A DNA stretch of 64,000 bases from JAXGXT01 sp040772665. Its GTDB lineage: Bacteria > Bacillota > Clostridia > Lachnospirales > Anaerotignaceae. Numbering within the stretch: position 1 is the stretch's first letter; each line of letters starts with the position of its first letter. The stretch is from the NCBI GenBank assembly GCA_040772665.1, contig JAXGXT010000005.1, forward strand, positions 124,001 to 188,000, given 5' to 3'. The notes under the pieces were generated by a model. It made no database searches. It worked only from the letters and a program-made list of their open reading frames with translations, and was not told the origin of the DNA. Of the stretch, positions 35,361 through 43,506 are shown in pieces. The translations under genes and the position numbers were made by a program.

Positions 35361-35402
35361 AGCCAAAGTTTAAAATGTATAATCACACTTTAAACTTTGG
35401 CT
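35361..35402 (-). terminator. Intrinsic terminator of the Ser/Thr breakdown operon
   Basis: 14-bp perfect stem AGCCAAAGTTTAAA / TTTAAACTTTGGCT followed by TTTTT on the minus strand, about 33 bases after the symporter stop. Confidence 0.88.
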
Positions 35403-35435
35403 ATATTTTATAATTTCTTTTTATTTCTTTTCATT

Positions 35436-36638
35436 TTAGATATTGGAAGGCACTTCTTTATTCTTTTTTGTAATAGCATCCATGAACACAGCAATTGCAC
35501 CATCACCTGTTACATTACATGCAGTTCCGAAGCTGTCCTGAGCGATGTAAAGAGCAATCATAAGGGCAATCATTTCCTGATTAAACCCAAGCATTGTTTC
35601 TAAAGCACCAAGAGCAGCCATAACCGCACCACCCGGAACTCCTGGAGCCGCAACCATTGTTACTCCAAGCATAAGAACAAATGGGAAAATACTCAAGAAT
35701 GTAACTGTTTGCCCATTTAGAAGCATAATTGCCATAGCACAACTTGTAAGTGTTATTGTTGAGCCTGAAAGATGGATTGTTGCACAAAGAGGAATTACAA
35801 AGTCTGCAATCTGGTCTGAAACTTTGTTTTTCTTTGTTGCCATAAGTGTTACCGGAATTGTTGCCGCTGAAGATTGTGTGCCTATAGCTGTTGTATATGC
35901 AGGAAGCATATTTTTTATAAGAATAAAAGGATTTTTACCTGCAACAACACCTGCAACTGTGTATTGAAGAACAATAACAGTTATATGAAGCGCAATTATT
36001 ACAAAGAAAACTTTTGCAAACACCGACATTATTTCCATAACCGTTCCGGAGTATGTTAAGTTGGCAAAAATACCATAAACGTGGAAAGGCAAAAGAGGAA
36101 TTATAATGTTTGAAACAAGTTTCATAATAATATCTTGGAAACCATCAAAAACATCTTTTAAAGTTTTATGCTCTGTAACCGCAATGCCAAGACCAAGAAG
36201 AAAAGCCATTAAAAGGGCAGTCATAACACCCATCACAGGAGGCATTTCGATATTAAAAAGTGCTGCTACCATTGTTTCTTCTGCATTTGTCGGGTCGTTT
36301 AACACAATTGAACCAACCTCGAGAAATTTAGGAAATAAAATATGGTTAACGCCATATGTAAGCGTTCCGGCAAAAATTGTTGAAACATAAGCAACCAACG
36401 TTGTAAGAGCAAGGATTTTCCCTGCACCTTTTCCAAGATCTGCAATTCCAGGAACAACAAAACCAATAATAATAAGAGGTATTGAAAAGCCGAGAAACTG
36501 ACCAAATATTGAGTTAAATGTTGCACCTATGCCTATGATTACTTCAAGCCCTGATGATCTTGCAATATTACCTATAATGATACCTACAATAATTGCCAAT
36601 ACAAGCTTTGTTAATAAACCTAATTTTCTTTTTTTCAT
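35436..36638 (-). CDS. Dicarboxylate/amino acid:cation symporter (DAACS), probable Ser/Thr uptake
   Basis: Sodium- or proton-coupled symporter of the GltP/SstT/DctA fold, 400 residues. HP1 shows IGTQSSAATIPVTL, then TM7-HP2 region PLCATIHLSGST, APGVPGGAVMA and DSFGTACNVTGDGAIAVFMD. As the last gene of sdaAB-sdaAA-ilvA-symporter it most likely imports serine and/or threonine; glutamate or aspartate cannot be excluded from sequence. The strong Shine-Dalgarno AAGGAGG lies ~36 bases upstream behind a hairpin, while only a weak AGG is near the ATG. Confidence 0.88.
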   Translation of the reverse strand: MKKRKLGLLTKLVLAIIVGIIIGNIARSSGLEVIIGIGATFNSIFGQFLGFSIPLIIIGFVVPGIADLGKGAGKILALTTLVAYVSTIFAGTLTYGVNHILFPKFLEVGSIVLNDPTNAEETMVAALFNIEMPPVMGVMTALLMAFLLGLGIAVTEHKTLKDVFDGFQDIIMKLVSNIIIPLLPFHVYGIFANLTYSGTVMEIMSVFAKVFFVIIALHITVIVLQYTVAGVVAGKNPFILIKNMLPAYTTAIGTQSSAATIPVTLMATKKNKVSDQIADFVIPLCATIHLSGSTITLTSCAMAIMLLNGQTVTFLSIFPFVLMLGVTMVAAPGVPGGAVMAALGALETMLGFNQEMIALMIALYIAQDSFGTACNVTGDGAIAVFMDAITKKNKEVPSNI

Positions 36639-36681
36639 ATTCTTTTGCCTAAGTCTTTATAAAAGACTAAGCTCCCTCCTT
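36639..36681 (-). promoter_or_regulatory. Distant Shine-Dalgarno and hairpin before the symporter gene
   Basis: AAGGAGGGAG (36681-36672) is followed by a stem AGTCTTT / AAAGACT (36668-36652) and then the ATG at 36638. No nearer start codon exists in frame. It may be a bridging hairpin or a translational control site. Confidence 0.45.
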
Positions 36682-36728
36682 AATTATAAATTATGAAAAG
36701 TTAATTTTATATAAACTTCGTTTATATT

Positions 36729-37916
36729 TTAAAATATTTCATAGCCCTTTTTTGTAAGTGCATCTTTTATTTCTTGAACATGCTGAACATTTCTTGTTTC
36801 AAGAACCATTTTAACAACACATGAAGTTATTTCTGATTTAACATCTTCTCTTTCATGATTAATGCTTATTATGTTTGCCTCTGTTTTTGAAATAACTTGT
36901 AAAAGATTAATAAGCTGTCCTGGTTTGTCAAACACCTTTGTTTCAATTTCAGTGAGTCTTCCTGTTTTGGTAAGACCTTTTGTTATAACTCTTGAAAGAA
37001 TGCTCACATCTATGTTTCCCCCTGAAACAACGCAAACAACTTTTTTCCCCTTTGTTTGAATCTTATTAAACATAACCGCCGCCACAGCCGTTGCTCCTGC
37101 GCCTTCGGCAACGGTTTTCTGCCCTTCCATAAGAGCAAGAATTGCAGTTGCAATTTCATCTTCTGTTACTGTAACAATTTCATCAACATGTGTCTTGCAA
37201 ATATCAAATGTAAGCTCTCCCGGTTTTTTTACTGCTATACCGTCTGCTATTGTTGACACACTTTCAAGCTCTGTAATGGCATTGAGTTTACAAGATTGAT
37301 ACATGCTTGGGGCTCCCTCTGCCTGCACACCTATAATCTTGCACTCAGGTTTTATTGCCTTAACTGCGTAAGAAATGCCGCTTATAAGGCCGCCGCCGCC
37401 AATAGGAACAACAATCATGTCAACCTCGGGCAGCTGGTTTAAAATTTCAAGAGCTATTGTGCCTTGGCCTGCCGCAACCTTTTCGTCATCAAAGGGATGT
37501 GCAAAAGTATAACCTTTTTCATCCATAAGCTCTATTGCCTTTGCATAAGCATCATCATAAACTCCAGGCACAAGAACTACCTCTGCACCATAACCTCTTG
37601 TGGCCTCAATTTTTGATAAAGGTGCTCCGCTCGGCATACATATTATAGATTTAATGCCGCTTTTTGATGCTGAAAGGGCAACACCCTGAGCATGATTACC
37701 TGCTGAACAGGCAATTACTCCTTTTTCCTTTTCTTCTTGAGAAAGGCTGTGAATTTTGTAATATGCACCTCTAAGTTTAAAAGAGCCTGTAAGCTGAAGG
37801 TTCTCAGCCTTAATATAAATGTTTTCTCCTATTTTTGGTGCAGATATTAAAGGAGTAACCCTTGCCACATCTCTTAAAACCCTTTGTGCATCATAAATCA
37901 TTTCCAAAGAAATCAA
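36729..37916 (-). CDS. ilvA: Threonine ammonia-lyase with ACT domain
   Basis: PLP enzyme deaminating threonine (and serine) to 2-oxobutyrate (pyruvate). The 395 residues have the PLP lysine in GSFKLRGAYYK (~45-55), CSAGNHAQGVA, the phosphate loop GGGGLISGIS (~175) and a C-terminal ACT-like regulatory domain (~320-395). One ACT-like domain and the position with serine dehydratase genes point to a catabolic TdcB-like role, although the symbol ilvA is customary. The TTG at 37916 fits the family N-terminus (MISLEMIYDAQ) and has AAAGGAAG upstream. Confidence 0.9.
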   Translation of the reverse strand: MISLEMIYDAQRVLRDVARVTPLISAPKIGENIYIKAENLQLTGSFKLRGAYYKIHSLSQEEKEKGVIACSAGNHAQGVALSASKSGIKSIICMPSGAPLSKIEATRGYGAEVVLVPGVYDDAYAKAIELMDEKGYTFAHPFDDEKVAAGQGTIALEILNQLPEVDMIVVPIGGGGLISGISYAVKAIKPECKIIGVQAEGAPSMYQSCKLNAITELESVSTIADGIAVKKPGELTFDICKTHVDEIVTVTEDEIATAILALMEGQKTVAEGAGATAVAAVMFNKIQTKGKKVVCVVSGGNIDVSILSRVITKGLTKTGRLTEIETKVFDKPGQLINLLQVISKTEANIISINHEREDVKSEITSCVVKMVLETRNVQHVQEIKDALTKKGYEIF

Positions 37917-37934
37917 TTGCTTTCGCTTCCTTTC

Positions 37935-38807
37935 TTATCCGAAAACCTTTTTATATAACTCTTTGCCTGTTGGTGTTATTGCAAGCCCTCCCTCGGCAGT
38001 TTCTTTAAGTGAAGAAGACATGCTGTCACCAATCTTTTTCATCGCCCAGATCACTTCATCTGCAGGAATTGCACTTTCTATACCTGCAAGGGCAAGTTCA
38101 GCCGCCGTAAAAGCATTTGCCACTCCTGCCGCATTTCTTTTAATGCATGGAATTTCCACAAGCCCTGCAACAGGGTCGCAGACAAGCCCCAAAACATTTT
38201 TTAAAGCTATTGCACATGCATGAGCCACCATGTCAGGTGTTCCTCCATACATTTCTACTAAAGCACCTGCCGCCATTGCCGCAGCACTTCCGCACTCGGC
38301 CTGACATCCACCCTCTGCACCTGATATGCTTGCTTTGTTGGCAATTACCATTCCTATTGCCGAAGCTGTAAACAAGCCTTTTACAACGGTTTCTTCAGAA
38401 AAATTTTTATCTTCCATAACAGTAATAAGTGCGGCAGGAATAATTCCGCAGCTTCCCGCCGTAGGTGCGGCAACTATTTTTCCCATACATGCGTTTGTTT
38501 CCGAAACTGCCAAGGCACGTGTAAGAGCCTTTCCGAAAACATTGCCGCATATTGTATTGCCACCTTTTACATACTGATCCATTTTATACGAAGAACCTCC
38601 TGTTAAACCACTTGCAGAACGTTTATCTTTATCAATGCCTTCTTCAGAAGCCTCTTTCATAACATTTAAAGATAAAAGCATTTGTTCATAAATCTTTTCT
38701 TCGCTTTCTCCTCTTGTTTCAGCCTGATCTTTCATAACAATGTCAGAAATTGAAGAATTTTCATTTTTAGCAGTTTTAACAATTTCAGCCAATGATTCAT
38801 ATTTCAT
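37935..38807 (-). CDS. sdaAA: L-serine ammonia-lyase, iron-sulfur-dependent, alpha subunit
   Basis: Catalytic [4Fe-4S] subunit converting serine to pyruvate and ammonia, 290 residues. Conserved cysteines lie in AGSCGIIPA, GGCQAECGSA and CDPVAGLVEIPC, and the TGGSSYKM and PDMVAHACA blocks are intact. I use the ATG at 38807 (MKYESL), although AGGAGG is 13 bases away, because homologues start here; a TTG further up is too close to it. It follows sdaAB by 20 bases. Confidence 0.93.
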   Translation of the reverse strand: MKYESLAEIVKTAKNENSSISDIVMKDQAETRGESEEKIYEQMLLSLNVMKEASEEGIDKDKRSASGLTGGSSYKMDQYVKGGNTICGNVFGKALTRALAVSETNACMGKIVAAPTAGSCGIIPAALITVMEDKNFSEETVVKGLFTASAIGMVIANKASISGAEGGCQAECGSAAAMAAGALVEMYGGTPDMVAHACAIALKNVLGLVCDPVAGLVEIPCIKRNAAGVANAFTAAELALAGIESAIPADEVIWAMKKIGDSMSSSLKETAEGGLAITPTGKELYKKVFG

Positions 38808-38827
38808 AACTAACCACAAGCCTCCTT

Positions 38828-39487
38828 TTAAATTGCCTTTAAAATAACCGAAGATGTTACATTTGGAAAGTTTTCTATTGCCTTATTTGTGTTTTCATCC
38901 ACATCTCCATCAACTTCTATTATCATAACTGCAATGCCGCCCTTTTCTCCTCGTCTAAGTTCAAATCTCCCTATATTAACTCCTCTTCTTGCAAGAATGT
39001 TTGTAACGTCAGAAATCATTCCGGGTTTATCAAGATGATGGACGATTAATGTGGTGGATTTGCCTGTAATGCTTACTTCTGTATCATTTATTTTTGTAAG
39101 AAGTATATTTCCGCCTCCGACAGAAGCACCTTGAACAGAAACTGTTTTTTCACTTTCTCCAAAAAGCTTAACCAAGGCTGTGTTTGGATGAGAATTTTCT
39201 ATTTCTGTTTCATAAAAATTAAATTCTAAATTTCTTTCTTTTGCAATGTCCATGCTGTTTCTTATTCTTATGTCGTCTGTTTCCATTCCTAAAATTCCTG
39301 CAATTATAGCCTTATCTGTTCCGTGGCCTTTATATGTTTTGGCAAAAGAGCCGCTGAAATATATATCTGCTTTCACAGGGTTTTCACCTAATATATTTAA
39401 GGCATATTTTCCGATCCTTACAGCACCTGCAGTATGAGAACTTGAAGGCCCGATCATAACAGGACCTATAATATCAAAAGCATCCAT
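38828..39487 (-). CDS. sdaAB: L-serine ammonia-lyase, iron-sulfur-dependent, beta subunit
   Basis: Beta subunit, 219 residues: FDIIGPVMIGPSSSHTAGAVRIG marks the SDH_beta domain at the start and an ACT domain follows (~145-219, HHLDKPGMISDVTNILA). I choose the ATG at 39487, 7 bases after GGGAGGGAG; a longer in-frame start 36 bases upstream coincides with the promoter region. It is the first gene of a four-gene operon for serine/threonine breakdown. Confidence 0.93.
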   Translation of the reverse strand: MDAFDIIGPVMIGPSSSHTAGAVRIGKYALNILGENPVKADIYFSGSFAKTYKGHGTDKAIIAGILGMETDDIRIRNSMDIAKERNLEFNFYETEIENSHPNTALVKLFGESEKTVSVQGASVGGGNILLTKINDTEVSITGKSTTLIVHHLDKPGMISDVTNILARRGVNIGRFELRRGEKGGIAVMIIEVDGDVDENTNKAIENFPNVTSSVILKAI

Positions 39488-39521
39488 GGCAGCTCCCTCC
39501 CTAAATAATTGTTCTATATTC

Positions 39522-39549
39522 ATTATATAAGGAAAAATATTTTAGTCAA
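39522..39549 (-). promoter_or_regulatory. Promoter of sdaAB-sdaAA-ilvA-symporter
   Basis: TTGACT (39549-39544) and TATAAT (39527-39522), 16-base spacer, minus strand. Confidence 0.75.
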
Positions 39550-39860
39550 TGTATTTTTGTATTGAAATTATCCTATTGGCGGACTTTTTAATTAACTTTT
39601 CTTAATTTGTATTCGTGGAACGTACATTAGTTTACAGCAGCAAGGTTTCATATGATATTTTCACAAAAACAATACATTTATTCAATATATTAAAGAAAAA
39701 GTTTGTGAAAAGCTTATATTTATATAACAGTTTTATTAAAAACATACAAATCTTATACCCAATCATAGGCTATTATGCATATAAAAATTAAAATATTTGC
39801 AAACTTAATTTATTTTATAAGATAATTATTAATATTTGTAATTTCAATTAATTTTATACA

Positions 39861-39896
39861 AAAAAATAAACCCTAAAGCAATTTAACGCTTTAGGG
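39861..39896 (-). terminator. Intrinsic terminator of the NlpC/P60 gene
   Basis: CCCTAAAGC / GCTTTAGGG with an 8-base loop, then TTTATTTTTTT on the minus strand, 25 bases after the stop. Confidence 0.9.
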
Positions 39897-39920
39897 TCAT
39901 TACACTTTTAATTATCTTAA

Positions 39921-41039
39921 TTATCTTAATACTCTTCTTGCAGTAACATATTTTGTATTATAATATGGTTCACTAAGACTGTTTGTTGTAACTCCCCATT
40001 GTTTTCCTGAAGATGAATGAATAATCTTTCCATCACCCATATAAATTCCAACATGAGAGATATATCCTTTATTTGTTGCATTTGTTGTATCAAAGAAAAC
40101 AAGATCTCCTGTACGAAGAGAGGCTCTTTCAACATAAACTCCGTTTGAAGCCATTGATGAAGAACTGCGGTTAAGTGTAACGCCAAAGTTTTTCATAACA
40201 GAATATACAAACCCTGAACAGTCAACGCCTTTATTAAGGTTTGTTCCTCCCCATGAATAAGGAGTTCCAAGGAAGTTTTTTGCATAAGCTATAACTTGAT
40301 CTCCCTTTGAAGAAGCACTTCTTGAGGGTTTTTCACCTGTTCTTACGGAAACAAATTCTTTGCTTACATATCCTTCAGCACCTGTTTCTGTTTTAACCTT
40401 AATCCATTCAGAACCTGCTTCAATAACATCAATAACCTCGTCATAAGAAAGAACTCCTAATGAAGCTGCGGAAGTTGAAGCACCTTCTCTAAGTTTAAGC
40501 CCTGATGTAGAGGTAACGATTGCATATGTATTTACAACAGATGCCTCTGAAATATTAAACAAAGGAACCTCTGAAATAAGAAGTCCTGTAACGAAGTTTT
40601 TGCTAAGGTAAGCTGTTTCCCCATTTGAACGTCGTATTTTAAACCAATCCCCGTTTTGACCTGTTATTGTAACTGTGTCGCCTTTATTAACTTTGCCTAC
40701 AACAGCAGAAGATGTTGTTGCGGCATTTCTTACATTTACATCATTATCTATAACATTTCCTTTTGCCTGAACTATATCCACATATTGGGATGAAATATAT
40801 GCGCCATCTAATTTATCGTAAGAAATTTTATACCAGTCGCCTTCTTGTGCAGTAATCTGTATTTCAGTTCCTTCTCCTATAGTTTCTATTCTAACAGAAG
40901 ATACGTTAGATCCTGCTCTAACATTTATATCGTTGCTGTTTGTTGTTCCTATAACATTGGCAAAAGCCTGAAAGTTAAATCCTACTGTAAAAACGGAGCT
41001 AATAATCATAGCAGCTGTAAAAAGCTTATTGATTTTCAT
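39921..41039 (-). CDS. Secreted SH3 domain-NlpC/P60 cell wall hydrolase
   Basis: Secreted peptidoglycan endopeptidase, 372 residues. A signal peptide (1-28, ending AFA) is followed by three bacterial SH3 domains (~31-90, 95-152, 172-232), a Ser-rich linker and an NlpC/P60 domain with Cys274 in GVDCSGFV, His329 in ISHVGIYMG and His341 in KIIHSSS. Such enzymes cut between D-Glu and the diamino acid of stem peptides. GGGAGG precedes the ATG, and a perfect-consensus promoter lies upstream, so strong expression is likely. It is a single-gene unit. Confidence 0.93.
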   Translation of the reverse strand: MKINKLFTAAMIISSVFTVGFNFQAFANVIGTTNSNDINVRAGSNVSSVRIETIGEGTEIQITAQEGDWYKISYDKLDGAYISSQYVDIVQAKGNVIDNDVNVRNAATTSSAVVGKVNKGDTVTITGQNGDWFKIRRSNGETAYLSKNFVTGLLISEVPLFNISEASVVNTYAIVTSTSGLKLREGASTSAASLGVLSYDEVIDVIEAGSEWIKVKTETGAEGYVSKEFVSVRTGEKPSRSASSKGDQVIAYAKNFLGTPYSWGGTNLNKGVDCSGFVYSVMKNFGVTLNRSSSSMASNGVYVERASLRTGDLVFFDTTNATNKGYISHVGIYMGDGKIIHSSSGKQWGVTTNSLSEPYYNTKYVTARRVLR

Positions 41040-41095
41040 AATTTCCTCCCAAGTTAAATCTTTTTTATTAAATGTTACATTTTTATTACGGTTTT

Positions 41096-41124
41096 ATTAT
41101 ACGTGGAACATATATAATTGTCAA
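41096..41124 (-). promoter_or_regulatory. Consensus sigma-A promoter of the NlpC/P60 gene
   Basis: TTGACA (41124-41119) and TATAAT (41101-41096) with a 17-base spacer, minus strand. The spacer ends in GTTCCACG, an 8-base motif seen again near 39620. Confidence 0.88.
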
Positions 41125-41289
41125 CCAATTTTTAAAATTAGGGAGTTTTAAAGGTAAATTTATGCAATTTGAATAAAAATGATGATAAATTTCTTAATTT
41201 GCAGCTTTATATTTGTAATATGTTTGTAATATATTATAGTTGTTAACATTATGTTACAGGTTTTTAAAGTATTTCTATACAATTTCTGA

Positions 41290-41326
41290 AATATAAAAGA
41301 CTCCGCAGTTATAAAGCGGAGCCTTT
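41290..41326 (-). terminator. Intrinsic terminator of the lar operon
   Basis: GGCTCCGC pairs with GCGGAGTC (ends imperfect) on the minus strand, followed by TTTTATATTT, within 10 bases of the larC2 stop. Confidence 0.75.
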
Positions 41327-41330
41327 TGAT

Positions 41331-41759
41331 TTAAATTTTTTTATAAATATCCATCAAAGGCACATTGTTTTGTAAAGAAAGCTCTTTTGCGCTTTCAAAC
41401 TCGGCATATAATCTTTCCCCTGATTTAGTCTGCACAGCTTTTACTTTAAGGGCACCAAGGTCTGTGTTAATTTCTTTTGTTTCCCTTTTAAGTATAGTTC
41501 TTTCTTCCTTTCTCTTTCTTATTCCAATGGAAGTTGTTTCAGAAAAAATTAAATCTTCAATTTGTTCAATGTCTTCATCTTTACAAAGCACAGTTAATTT
41601 ATAAGCAGGTCTATTTTTTTTCATAAAAACAGGGCTGTAATAAGCATCTTTAGCACCCAATTCAAAAAGCCTGTCCATAACATATCCCAAAATTTCTCCT
41701 GTGCAATCATCAAGGTTTGTTTCTAAAACATTAATTTCATCATAGTTTTTATAACCCAT
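41331..41759 (-). CDS. larC2: Nickel-pincer cofactor synthesis LarC, C-terminal part (LarC2)
   Basis: 142 residues corresponding to the C-terminal third of LarC, the CTP-dependent nickel insertase that loads Ni into the pincer nucleotide. It opens MGYKNYDEINVLETNLDDCTGE; the ETNLDD block is where single-frame LarC proteins continue. It lies in the -1 frame relative to larC1, and its first possible ATG overlaps the larC1 stop (TAATG). A slippery heptamer 6 bases before that stop suggests it is made mainly as a frameshift fusion; separate initiation from GGAAG just upstream is also possible. Confidence 0.85.
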   Translation of the reverse strand: MGYKNYDEINVLETNLDDCTGEILGYVMDRLFELGAKDAYYSPVFMKKNRPAYKLTVLCKDEDIEQIEDLIFSETTSIGIRKRKEERTILKRETKEINTDLGALKVKAVQTKSGERLYAEFESAKELSLQNNVPLMDIYKKI

Positions 41760-42688
41760 TAATCTTCCAAACCCTCTCCCATAATAACACGAAGAACATT
41801 AGGTATTTTGCTGCTTCTTTTGCCTGCACCATATCCTGTTTTTAAAACCTTCATTTTAGGAGAAACACCATAAGAAATTGGAAGCTCGGCAATAATTGCA
41901 GCACCTGTTGGTGTAACAAGCTCCATCTCAACATCAATTTGCTTATAAATTACATTTGAATTTGCAAAAATTTCAGCCGTTGCAGGAACGGGAACAGGCA
42001 TCTGCCCATGCTGACAGTTAATAAAACCATATCCGTCATTTACAACAGAAGAATATATTTCATCAGGCTTAATCATATCAATGCAAATAGCACATCCAAT
42101 TATGTCAACAATTGAATCTAATGCACCAACTTCATGAAAATGAATTTCCTCCAAAGATTTTCCGTGAACCTTAGCTTCTGCCTTAGCAACACGCATGAAA
42201 ATATTTTTTGCCAATAATTTAGCATTTTGAGAAATATCACTGTCTTCAATTATTTTATTTATATCAAAAAGATTTCTATGAACATGATTATGAGAATGGC
42301 TGTGCTCATGATCATGGTGGTTAAAGTGACTGTGTCCGTGATGTTCATGAGTATGGTCATGGGCATGTTCGTGTGAATGTTCATGCTCATGCGAGTGTTC
42401 ATGTCCGCCCTCATTATGGCAGTGCAGATGTTCATGGGCATCTCCATCATGGTTATGCTCGTGAACATGGCAATTATCATTATTTTCAGATTCTAAAATT
42501 ACATCCACATCCATAGCGTCTATACCATTTTTATTAACTCTTCCAATTTCAACACTAAAACCTTCAACATTTATTTTTGAAAGTTCTTTTAAAAATTCTT
42601 CTTTATCAATGCCCAAATCCAGAAGTGCTCCAAGTGTCATATCGCCGCTTATTCCGGCAAAACAATCAAAATATAATACTTTTTTCAT
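41759..42688 (-). CDS. larC1: Nickel-pincer cofactor synthesis LarC, N-terminal part (LarC1), histidine-rich
   Basis: 309 residues covering the N-terminal two thirds of LarC (YFDCFAGISGDMTLGALLDLG at the start; HFHEVGALDSIVDIIG; PVPVPATAEI; ELVTPTGAAI). Residues ~74-137 form an insert with about 30 histidines in 64 residues, likely to hold nickel. The ATG at 42688 has AGGAGG 7 bases upstream; a longer in-frame start is not supported. The frame ends at TAA 41761-41759 just after MGEGLED, where intact LarC would go on into the LarC2 part. Confidence 0.92.
   Translation of the reverse strand: MKKVLYFDCFAGISGDMTLGALLDLGIDKEEFLKELSKINVEGFSVEIGRVNKNGIDAMDVDVILESENNDNCHVHEHNHDGDAHEHLHCHNEGGHEHSHEHEHSHEHAHDHTHEHHGHSHFNHHDHEHSHSHNHVHRNLFDINKIIEDSDISQNAKLLAKNIFMRVAKAEAKVHGKSLEEIHFHEVGALDSIVDIIGCAICIDMIKPDEIYSSVVNDGYGFINCQHGQMPVPVPATAEIFANSNVIYKQIDVEMELVTPTGAAIIAELPISYGVSPKMKVLKTGYGAGKRSSKIPNVLRVIMGEGLED
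41768..41774 (-). promoter_or_regulatory. Candidate -1 ribosomal frameshift site in larC
   Basis: GGGTTTG read in the larC1 frame as G GGT TTG matches X XXY YYZ. A -1 slip gives GGA AGA TTA ATG GGT, entering larC2 with no stop. The purine-rich GGGAGAGGG just upstream could act as the stimulatory Shine-Dalgarno-like element. No clear downstream hairpin is visible. Confidence 0.7.
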
Positions 42689-42732
42689 GCTGATACCTCC
42701 TAAAATCAAAACAAGGTCAAAAGGTTCCACTT

Positions 42733-43479
42733 TTATCTGTTTATTCTGTTTATGCTGCTGGCTGTATATCCTGCTCCAAAACCATTATCAATATTTGTTA
42801 CAACAACTCCGTTGGCGCAACTGTTAAGCATACAAAGCAATGAACTTAAACCGCTGAAATTAGCTCCGTATCCAACAGATGTTGGCACAGCTATTACAGG
42901 CTTGTCCGTCAAACCTCCTATAACACTTGCAAGAGCACCCTCCATGCCTGCAACGGCAATAATTACATTTGCCTCTGCAATTACATCAAGTCTGCTAAGA
43001 AGTCTGTGAAGGCCTGCAACACCCACGTCATACATTCTTATAACGTTGTTGCCCATATATTCGGCTGTAATTGCAGCTTCTTCCGCAACGGGTATGTCGC
43101 TTGTGCCGCCTGTTGCAACAAGGATTTTACCGCCGATTTTTTCCACAGGCTCACGCTCAATAAGTATTATCTTTGCATTTTCATGGTAAACCGCATCCTC
43201 GCAAATAGCTTTAACAGCATCATACATTTCTTTTGTTGCCCTTGTTCCCAAAATATTTTTTGTGCCTGCATCAAGCATACTTGAAATAATTCCTGTTATT
43301 TGTTCGTTTGTTTTTCCGGCACAATATATTACTTCGGGACATCCGTTTCTGATTGCCCTTTGATGGTCTACAACAGCATATCCTAAGTTTTCCATAGGGG
43401 CAAACTTAAGCTTTTTTTCTGCTTCTTCAATAGAAACCTTGTTTTCCTTAATGTCATTAAGCAGTTTTCTTAAATCCAA
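42733..43479 (-). CDS. larB: Nickel-pincer cofactor synthesis carboxylase LarB
   Basis: LarB carboxylates and hydrolyses nicotinic acid adenine dinucleotide to start the pincer cofactor. The 248 residues have a short N-terminal helical part and the PurE-like domain: PEVIYCAGKT (~48-57), LVATGGTSDIPVAEEAA, GMEGALASVIGGL and VIAVPTSVGYG. Translation probably starts at a TTG at 43479, with AGGAG 10 bases upstream; the nearby ATG is in another frame and stops at once. It lies between larE and larC1. Confidence 0.93.
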   Translation of the reverse strand: MDLRKLLNDIKENKVSIEEAEKKLKFAPMENLGYAVVDHQRAIRNGCPEVIYCAGKTNEQITGIISSMLDAGTKNILGTRATKEMYDAVKAICEDAVYHENAKIILIEREPVEKIGGKILVATGGTSDIPVAEEAAITAEYMGNNVIRMYDVGVAGLHRLLSRLDVIAEANVIIAVAGMEGALASVIGGLTDKPVIAVPTSVGYGANFSGLSSLLCMLNSCANGVVVTNIDNGFGAGYTASSINRINR

Positions 43480-43506
43480 AAGAACATTTCTCCTCTCATT
43501 TTTACC

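Larger units (their letters stand above)
39488..39920. other. Intergenic region between sdaAB and the NlpC/P60 gene
   Basis: 433 bases without a gene. It holds the sdaAB promoter at one end and the NlpC/P60 terminator at the other. Between them are an 8-base GTTCCACG (minus strand, ~39620), also found inside the NlpC/P60 promoter, and a loose inverted pair TTTTCACAAA / GTTTGTGAAAA about 40 bases apart. No small ORF with a ribosome-binding site was seen. Confidence 0.6.

Noticed and set aside
42259..42480. Repetitive CAT/GTG array looking like a CRISPR or tandem repeat, with an overlapping Met-rich ORF
   Set aside because: It encodes the histidine-rich segment of LarC1; units are irregular, with no spacers, and the Met-rich frame is a by-product of CAT repeats.
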